Assembly (NCBI GenBank): GCA_002343335.1 | Contig: DDSI01000203.1 | Span: 1-10,097 of the forward strand | DNA: 10,097 bases | Direction of reading: 5' to 3' | DNA from: Bacteriovoracaceae bacterium UBA2394 | GTDB taxonomy: Bacteria > Bdellovibrionota > UBA2394 | Shown here: piece by piece, positions 5,427-10,097 of the stretch | Layout of the letters: every line of letters begins with the position of its first letter | Numbering within the stretch: position 1 is the first letter of the stretch | Made by a program: the position numbers and the translations under genes | The notes under the pieces: model-generated | What the model was told of the DNA's origin: nothing | Database searches by the model: none | What the model saw: only the letters and a program-made list of their open reading frames with translations

Positions 5427-6839
5427 ATGGGACGCCCTCCGCAAAGAAATCGAAGAAATAATCGCCGCGGTGGAAGCGGCGGCGGTGGTGGAAATGGCGG
5501 AGGAGGCGGCGGAAACCGACACCGAAGATTTCGTGGACGCAACCGCCATCAAAATCAACAAGACATTCCCAATGGTGATGGGGAATCCCTCTCACCGAAA
5601 GAACGAATTGAATCTTATCTTCAGTCTGCCGCTGGGCCTCGGCAGAGTCGAAATGGGGATCAATCGCAAAAGGGTCGTTCCACACCCTTTCATGTGAATT
5701 CCGCGCCCGAGGTTGCGATTGAATTTCTGCCTGCGCTTTTTGCAAAATTTCCAGAGCTCATAGGAAAGATTCCTTGGGTTAGTTTGCGAGGCACTTCGAA
5801 TCCTTCCGTTCCGGTTGCACTTAAGAAGACACAGCATTGGTACGGAGAAAATTACGTTCATTTAAAACGCGAGGATTTGGATTTTCATACGCTGCCCGAT
5901 AACAAAGCGCGCAAATTAGAATTCGTGATGGGCGACGCGCTGGAGAGAAGGGCTAAAAAATTAGTCAGCTCGGGCTACGTGGGGTCATCCCATTGCATGG
6001 CTCTCGCATCTGCTGCTCGACAGTTGGATTTGAAATCCAACATCTATCTGCGAAAGGCCCCGCTTTCGAAGGAATCGATAGAAATGACGAGCGCGATGAA
6101 AGCGATGGGATCGAAAGTAAAAATCTGTGGGTCCGAGCGGGCTCTTCGATGGTCACTCGGCTGGCAGAAGTTTTTATCCAAATTTTTCCGAATTGATATG
6201 GTGTCGGAGGGCGGTGGTTCTGCATTAGGCGCCATCGGCTATGTGAGCGCAATGTTTGAGCTGGCACAACAGATTGACGAGGGGGAATTGCCTCCCATCG
6301 ATCTGCTTTTTGTCCCTGTCGGGTCAGGCGCCACATTAGTCGGAATGGAACTTGGGCGTCGATTGGCGGAATTATCAGGCCTTCAAATCATTGGAGTGCA
6401 AGCCTCGGATGATCGATTCCTGGAGCCTGAGCATCTGGAGCGTCTCGCATCGGATGCCGTTCAAATTTTAAATCGCGGACTGCGGTCTAAACTGAATGCG
6501 GTTCCAAAGGTATCCGATTTCACAATCGATAGGGGCTATATTTTTGGGGGCCACGGTCAAACTCCCGCATTTCTCGAGACGCGCATGCTGCGATTGCTCG
6601 AGTTAGAAGGGATTGAATTGGATCCCGTTTATACCGGAAAAGCATTTTTTGGAATGTGTGAATATATTAAGCGGCATAAACTCCAGCAAAAATCGATTCT
6701 CTTTTGGAATACACATTCGCCCTTTCGTCGAAGTGATGTCGCCGATCCACTGGATGTAAAGACACTGCCGCGTCGTATTCGCTCCTGGATTCGAGAAGAG
6801 CAACACATGGGACGTTTAGTCGACGTTGCCAAAGCCTAA
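5427..6839 (+). CDS. PLP-dependent enzyme of the ACC deaminase/D-cysteine desulfhydrase family with an Arg/Gly-rich N-terminal extension
   Basis: 470 residues, well above the usual 300-340 of the family. Residues 1-41 are Arg, Asn and Gly rich with two poly-Gly runs (15-29), and about 42-92 look disordered. The fold-type II catalytic core starts near residue 100. Seen in it: LKREDL (146-151), NKARKLEF with the presumed PLP-binding Lys160, SGYVGSSHCMALASA (where relatives usually have SNH), a phosphate-binding loop VGSGATLVGMELG, and DPVYTGKAFFGM, which strongly matches family members (DPVYTGKA). Known relatives cleave D-cysteine to pyruvate, H2S and ammonia or deaminate ACC; the changed SNH motif makes the substrate uncertain. 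The Arg/Gly-rich tail suggests nucleic acid or ribosome association, by inference only. Divergent from the MBL gene; its stop overlaps that of the M28 gene. Confidence 0.82.
   Translation: MGRPPQRNRRNNRRGGSGGGGGNGGGGGGNRHRRFRGRNRHQNQQDIPNGDGESLSPKERIESYLQSAAGPRQSRNGDQSQKGRSTPFHVNSAPEVAIEFLPALFAKFPELIGKIPWVSLRGTSNPSVPVALKKTQHWYGENYVHLKREDLDFHTLPDNKARKLEFVMGDALERRAKKLVSSGYVGSSHCMALASAARQLDLKSNIYLRKAPLSKESIEMTSAMKAMGSKVKICGSERALRWSLGWQKFLSKFFRIDMVSEGGGSALGAIGYVSAMFELAQQIDEGELPPIDLLFVPVGSGATLVGMELGRRLAELSGLQIIGVQASDDRFLEPEHLERLASDAVQILNRGLRSKLNAVPKVSDFTIDRGYIFGGHGQTPAFLETRMLRLLELEGIELDPVYTGKAFFGMCEYIKRHKLQQKSILFWNTHSPFRRSDVADPLDVKTLPRRIRSWIREEQHMGRLVDVAKA
5469..5513 (+). repeat. Low-complexity GGN codon tract encoding poly-glycine
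   Basis: Residues 15-29 are thirteen glycines interrupted by one Ser and one Asn, written with mixed GGT, GGA and GGC codons rather than one repeated unit. Arg-rich segments flank it on both sides (RNRRNNRR before, NRHRRFRGRNR after), making an RGG-box-like region. Mixed codons suggest the glycine tract is kept at protein level and is not a recent slippage product. Confidence 0.7.
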
Positions 6840-7819
6840 GCGGCCCAGAGCGAAGGCCCAAATTCTCTCAATTTCTTTAAGACTTGAATATGAAAACGGA
6901 CCATCTGAAGGCGATCCGGCTCAGCTTTCCTTTCCATCATGAGCTGCAACTCTTTGCTTTGAAGTTGCGGCGTTTTGGAAATCAATTCTGTTAAGCGATG
7001 AAATGAATTCCATGATGGGATGTGCGGTGTTGAAGAGCAACCTTTGTAAATTTCCTTTTCAAGCACTTCACAAAGTTTTTCCATCTTCTCGAAATCAATT
7101 CGATCCAAATTGTCGTTCTCCGTGTGGTAATACCAAGGCGTTCCAGACGATAAAAAGGTATAGGGCACGCCGCGCTTTCGAAAAGCATAGTAGTCACTTC
7201 GTGGACCCATAGAACCCCAGGCCCCAAGGGGTTCGAGCACTTTGATGGGCAAGTGCATAAATTCAAGATCCGAATGCTGAAGGGGAGGGCGAGAATCGCC
7301 AAATTGAAAATACGCGGACTCCATATGAGGAGCAAAATGTCCGCCTACCAAATCCAGAATGATTACCTCTTGAAAGCGATCGGCGAAATGACTGGCAAAT
7401 GCCTCAGAACCTCGCAGACCTCCTAGGCGGTAATTCTCTTCCAGGTCAAAGAAACAAAAAGTGACGGGGGTAGCGGGGGGATTTTCTTTGAAGCGTCTGG
7501 CTAGCTCTAAAATCACCGCAACCGCAGAAGCATTGTCATCCGCGCCCACTCCTGAACTACAAAGTGTTTCATAATGACCTCCCAACAGAATGCCTTTTTC
7601 TGAGGATCCAGCGCTGGAATCTAACCGCGCATAAATATTGAGAGACGGTCCCACCAAGAGTGGGGAGAAACGCTGTTCGAGCACGTCGAATCCCAAAGAC
7701 TGAAGGGTTTCGCAAATATAAATTTGTGATTCCAAATAACCGGGACTACCTGGGGTTCGAGGAGCGCGACATAAGGCCTTCATGTGCTCGGAAAGAGAAG
7801 AGCTTCCATTCGTCGTCAT
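6836..7819 (-). CDS. M28-family zinc metallopeptidase (aminopeptidase-like, cytoplasmic)
   Basis: 327 residues without a signal peptide. M28 metal and catalytic residues appear in order: His82 in LGGHYET, Asp95 in GADDNAS, the Glu127-Glu128 pair in DLEENYRLGGLRGSEAF, Asp156 in ILDLVGG and His232 in WYYHTENDNLD. SDYYAFRKRGVPYTF matches the usual SDHxxF-xxGxP segment. The residue two after His82 is Glu where most M28 enzymes have Asp. The ILDLVGG and HTENDNLD segments also recall glutaminyl-peptide cyclotransferases, which share the fold, so cyclase activity cannot be excluded. Start ATG 7819 has no Shine-Dalgarno; a good promoter ends 6 nt before it, inside the tail of the upstream EAL gene. 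The stop codon overlaps the stop of the convergent PLP gene by 4 bp (6836-6839). Confidence 0.85.
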   Translation of the reverse strand: MTTNGSSSLSEHMKALCRAPRTPGSPGYLESQIYICETLQSLGFDVLEQRFSPLLVGPSLNIYARLDSSAGSSEKGILLGGHYETLCSSGVGADDNASAVAVILELARRFKENPPATPVTFCFFDLEENYRLGGLRGSEAFASHFADRFQEVIILDLVGGHFAPHMESAYFQFGDSRPPLQHSDLEFMHLPIKVLEPLGAWGSMGPRSDYYAFRKRGVPYTFLSSGTPWYYHTENDNLDRIDFEKMEKLCEVLEKEIYKGCSSTPHIPSWNSFHRLTELISKTPQLQSKELQLMMERKAEPDRLQMVRFHIQVLKKLREFGPSLWAA

Positions 7820-7825
7820 TTCTCA

Positions 7826-7853
7826 ATTGTAGGGGAATAGCTCAAGCTGTCAG
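7826..7853 (-). promoter_or_regulatory. Sigma70-like promoter of the M28 peptidase gene, predicted leaderless
   Basis: On the minus strand CTGACA (plus 7848-7853) and TACAAT (plus 7826-7831) are separated by 16 nt, each five of six to consensus. Six nt lie between the -10 and ATG 7819, placing the expected transcription start on the start codon. The -35 box lies within the last codons of the upstream EAL gene and inside a perfect palindrome. Confidence 0.6.
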
Positions 7854-7858
7854 CTTGA
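7842..7858. promoter_or_regulatory. Perfect 17-bp palindrome over the -35 box (possible operator)
   Basis: TCAAGCTG and CAGCTTGA are perfect 8-bp inverted arms around a single T. The site covers the -35 hexamer of the M28 promoter and the stop codon of the EAL gene. As RNA it could form a 7-bp stem with a 3-nt loop, but no T-run follows in either direction, so it is a poor terminator. A repressor site is plausible but unproven. Confidence 0.35.
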
Positions 7859-9182
7859 ACTTCTTATCTTTTGCCAAAAGATCTGGAGCTGGCTTTGCTA
7901 GCAAATAACCTTGCGCGTAGTCCACTCGCATGGCGCGAACGGCGTCGAGTTCATTTTGCGTTTCAATCCCTTCGGCGAGAACCTGAGCATTAACTTTTTT
8001 TCCAATGTCGCAAATGGCTTTGAGCAATTCCTGCTTCACAGTGCTCTTATCGATATCGCGAATGAGCGAAATGTCGATTTTGACAAACTTCGGGCGAAGA
8101 TTCGCAATGGCTTCCAAACTTCCATAGCCTGTTCCGATGTCATCCACCGCCAAGTGAAATCCCAACCGCTCGTAATATTCTTGCTCCTTCTGAAAGATGC
8201 CGTAGTTTTCGATCGCCACGCGCTCCGTAATTTCAAAGACGATATTCTCACCGCTCAAATTCGAAGAGTTGAGAAGTTGTTGTAAGTTGTCCCCCTTAAA
8301 TTCAGGGTCATGCAATGTCGTTGGAAACACATTGACGAAAAGCTTTTGGTGGGGAGCCAAACCGACAACATTTTGAATGGCCTTCTTTCGACAGAGTCGG
8401 TCTAGCTCAAATGACAAGTTGGCTTTATCTGCAACGCCAAACAGCATGAGTGGGCTTTCCATGGGCGTCCCACGCGGCCCTCTCGACAGAGCTTCATAAG
8501 CAAAAATCGAACCGTCATTTAAACTTACGATCGGTTGATAATGGGTTTGAAGGTTTTCATCCATGATGATTTCCTTCAAATTCTCTGTGATCTCTACGAT
8601 GAAACGCTCCCCATTGATAGCCGCTGAGGATTTCGCCTGATCCATCAATCGATAGACCGTGCGCTCCGTGGAAAGCAGCGGATTGTGAACGGCGTACGCA
8701 TAGCCGATATCCACCTTGAGAATCTTTTTTGTGAAGGGAAACGTGATCTTAAAAATCTGCGCATTGAGAGCATGAAGGAATCTTTGCATGATGGTGCGCA
8801 GATTTTCGATTTTCAAAAAATTTTGATACTCTGGTCGATGCGAGCTTAAGAACAGTAAAAATAGTTCATCGTGAATGTGGCGAATCGTAAGAATATCATC
8901 ATTGCGAATGAGCGAACCCTTGAGATCATTGATTGCGTTCACGACATCTTGGAGAATTTTTGAATAAATTTCGTGACCGTAATCGTATTCGATTTTTCCG
9001 AGTTCTGACGCGTCGATATAAAACATTCCGAGTGCCTTCTGCGTCGTCAGAATATGATGCAACTCAGGCATGTGATGCGAAAAGGTATAGAGTCCTGTCG
9101 TGGGATCGATGAGGTTGGAGGGGACAGCGGATTCATTCGCAGTGGTCGTGCGCCCCTTTTCATTCAAAATGATTTTTTTCAT
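7842..9182 (-). CDS. c-di-GMP phosphodiesterase: degenerate GGDEF plus intact EAL domain
   Basis: 446 residues, soluble, with no membrane helix or sensor domain in front. A GGDEF-like domain runs from about 25 to 195. It begins DPTTGLY, as GGDEF domains do, but the signature is IHDEL (103-107), lacking both glycines, so cyclase activity is unlikely. The EAL domain (about 205-435) retains the key residues: EAL at 230-232, Asn284 in FVNVFP, Glu317 in FEITE, Asp347-Asp348 in DDIGTGYGSL, Lys368 in KID, Glu404 in AEGIET and Gln424 in AQGYLL. It should therefore hydrolyse c-di-GMP to pGpG; the GGDEF part may sense GTP. Start ATG 9182 is preceded by GGGG about 5 nt upstream, a modest ribosome site, and begins MKKIILNEKG. 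No clear promoter was assigned. The M28 gene follows on the same strand but has its own promoter. Confidence 0.9.
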   Translation of the reverse strand: MKKIILNEKGRTTTANESAVPSNLIDPTTGLYTFSHHMPELHHILTTQKALGMFYIDASELGKIEYDYGHEIYSKILQDVVNAINDLKGSLIRNDDILTIRHIHDELFLLFLSSHRPEYQNFLKIENLRTIMQRFLHALNAQIFKITFPFTKKILKVDIGYAYAVHNPLLSTERTVYRLMDQAKSSAAINGERFIVEITENLKEIIMDENLQTHYQPIVSLNDGSIFAYEALSRGPRGTPMESPLMLFGVADKANLSFELDRLCRKKAIQNVVGLAPHQKLFVNVFPTTLHDPEFKGDNLQQLLNSSNLSGENIVFEITERVAIENYGIFQKEQEYYERLGFHLAVDDIGTGYGSLEAIANLRPKFVKIDISLIRDIDKSTVKQELLKAICDIGKKVNAQVLAEGIETQNELDAVRAMRVDYAQGYLLAKPAPDLLAKDKKFKLTA

Positions 9183-9390
9183 TTATCCCCAACGTCTTAT
9201 TAGGATGGTTAGGTGAGCGTGATCCCGACATGCTCCCCTCGAAATCCATTCTAACGCAGTCTCACGTGACTCGTAACAACCCTTCGAGTTTAAGAAGTTG
9301 GCATACCCTGGTCAAACGCGTTACTTTTAAGGGACTGGTCGTTGAAAGATGATCTGCCGCCAAACTACTAACGGCTGACGAAAGTATTTG
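9183..9390. other. Divergent intergenic region between the EAL gene and the TolC-like gene
   Basis: This 208-bp gap is the longest non-coding stretch in the window. It holds no convincing ORF. Visible small elements are an 8-bp palindrome TCACGTGA (9262-9269), a 5-bp inverted repeat ACTCG/CGAGT (9269-9273 and 9285-9289), an 8-bp palindrome AACGCGTT (9315-9322), and a CTGGTC direct repeat (9308-9313 and 9335-9340) on either side of it. It should carry promoters for both flanking genes. Confidence 0.5.
9342..9371 (+). promoter_or_regulatory. Candidate promoter of the TolC-like gene
   Basis: TTGAAA (9342-9347, five of six to consensus) is followed after 18 nt by TACTAA (9366-9371), a weak -10. 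The second CTGGTC repeat ends one base before the -35 box, a plausible place for a regulator. The leader to ATG 9391 would be roughly 12 nt. Confidence 0.3.
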
Positions 9391-10097
9391 ATGAGTAAGA
9401 TGAGCAAATGCCAGATTATTCCAAGGGTTTTTCAAAGGACCGTCGAGCTTTTGGCGCTCAGCGTCTTAATCTATCTGTCAGAAACTATTTTTTCCGTACC
9501 CTCAACGGCAGTTACGGCGGCCACCCAATCGGTCAGTCTTGCAGAGTTGCTACAGCGCACCGAAAAAAATGCGGCCTTCGTGAAGGACATCGAAGCTCTC
9601 GAGCGTCAGGCTCGCGAGAAGCTCTCTCAGGTAAACGCCAATCGTTGGTTGACCGACTTCAATATGAAAATTTTAGGCGGGATCATTCCGGATGCAAAAC
9701 TGATCGATGAACGAGATGTAAATACCTACGATCCCAATTCGGGCAGTGGGAAGTTAGGTGGGTTTATGAAATTATCCATCGAAGCTGTTCAGCCCATTTA
9801 CACTTTTGGAAAGATTTCAGGCTTCGAAGAGATGGCGAAGCGAAACATTCAACTGAGCAATTACGAAAAGCAAAAGAAGGTAAGCGAGCTGCGCGCACTG
9901 GTGAAGCGCGCGTATTATACTTTTCAATTAGCCAATGATTCGATTCGCATCTTGTCCGATGTGGAAAAGCGCCTCCAGGAAGCTGCGTCGAAAGTGGAAG
10001 AATTGTTAGTGAAGAACGCTGACAACGTCACGGAAACTGATCGATTGAAAATCCGGGTGTTTGAAGCCGATGCTAAAAATAGAAGATTAGACGCCGA
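9391..10097 (+). CDS. TolC-family outer membrane efflux protein, N-terminal part, cut by window edge
   Basis: About 235 residues before the window ends. A basic N-terminus (MSKMSKCQIIPR) and a hydrophobic core (LLALSVLIYL, about 20-29) form a likely Sec signal peptide, with cleavage perhaps near TAVTAA. The mature part starts SVSLAELLQRTEKNA, the typical first helix of outer membrane efflux proteins. Later LSIEAVQPIYTFGKI matches the 'QPLFtgGk'-type beta-strand segment of TolC, followed by long charged helices with heptad-like patterns (ELRALVKRAYYTFQLAND, then KRLQEAASKVEELLVK). Known: such proteins trimerise as channels through the outer membrane and periplasm for efflux or type I secretion. 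Start could be ATG 9391 or ATG 9400; neither has a good Shine-Dalgarno, and an in-frame TGA at 9376 limits extension. Partner pump genes would lie beyond the right edge. Confidence 0.82.
   Translation, partial: MSKMSKCQIIPRVFQRTVELLALSVLIYLSETIFSVPSTAVTAATQSVSLAELLQRTEKNAAFVKDIEALERQAREKLSQVNANRWLTDFNMKILGGIIPDAKLIDERDVNTYDPNSGSGKLGGFMKLSIEAVQPIYTFGKISGFEEMAKRNIQLSNYEKQKKVSELRALVKRAYYTFQLANDSIRILSDVEKRLQEAASKVEELLVKNADNVTETDRLKIRVFEADAKNRRLDA

Noticed and set aside
7911..8285. 124-codon plus-strand ORF inside the EAL gene
   Set aside because: It is antisense to the conserved EAL catalytic core and has no recognisable domain.
9408..9710. 100-codon plus-strand ORF at the start of the TolC-like gene
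   Set aside because: The +1-shifted frame from ATG 9391 has a signal peptide and TolC family motifs and stays open to the window end; this one stops early and is Arg/Ser rich without motifs.

Overview
The window looks like ordinary, densely packed chromosome from a Gram-negative, flagellated bacterium of middling GC content. Evidence for this is a MotA/MotB stator pair, a TolC-type outer-membrane protein with a signal peptide, an MreB-like actin homologue and a c-di-GMP enzyme. The gene mix and composition would fit Bdellovibrionota or another former deltaproteobacterial line, but that is an impression from protein sequences, not a database result. I see no rRNA, tRNA, CRISPR array, insertion sequence, integrase or attachment site.

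Layout, left to right. (1) 1-1914, minus strand: the N-terminal part of a leucyl aminopeptidase (M17, cut by the window edge), then motB and motA, which read leftward as one operon. (2) 2032-4660, plus strand: an ABC-type metal uptake pair (znuC-like ATPase with a His-rich tail, znuB-like permease), followed 65 nt later by an MreB-family gene with a TTG start and a strong ribosome binding site. It diverges from motAB. (3) 4696-5346, minus: a GloC/YcbL-type metallo-beta-lactamase-fold hydrolase, convergent with mreB. (4) 5427-6839, plus: a PLP enzyme of the ACC deaminase/D-cysteine desulfhydrase family with an unusual Arg/Gly-rich N-terminal extension, divergent from the hydrolase. (5) 6836-9182, minus: an M28 metallopeptidase whose stop codon overlaps that of the PLP gene, preceded by a degenerate-GGDEF/intact-EAL protein. 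(6) 9391-10097, plus: the start of a TolC-family efflux protein, cut by the window edge. The only sizeable gap is 9183-9390.

As systems, motA+motB form the flagellar stator. znuC+znuB form the membrane core of a zinc (or manganese) importer whose binding protein is not in this window. The EAL protein probably degrades c-di-GMP, the signal that commonly sets motility against attachment. The other genes look like separate housekeeping functions.

The most consistent non-coding signal is the placement of sigma70-like promoters. Several -10 hexamers lie only 6-12 nt upstream of the start codon and no Shine-Dalgarno sequence follows, which predicts leaderless or nearly leaderless mRNAs for pepA, the MBL hydrolase, the M28 peptidase and, with a few leader bases, motA and the PLP gene. 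The mreB-like gene is the opposite, with a TTG start and a near-perfect Shine-Dalgarno. I found no clear undescribed multigene system. The best leads are the Arg/Gly-rich PLP fusion, the stand-alone MreB paralogue behind a metal transporter, and a perfect 17-bp palindrome over the -35 box of the M28 gene.
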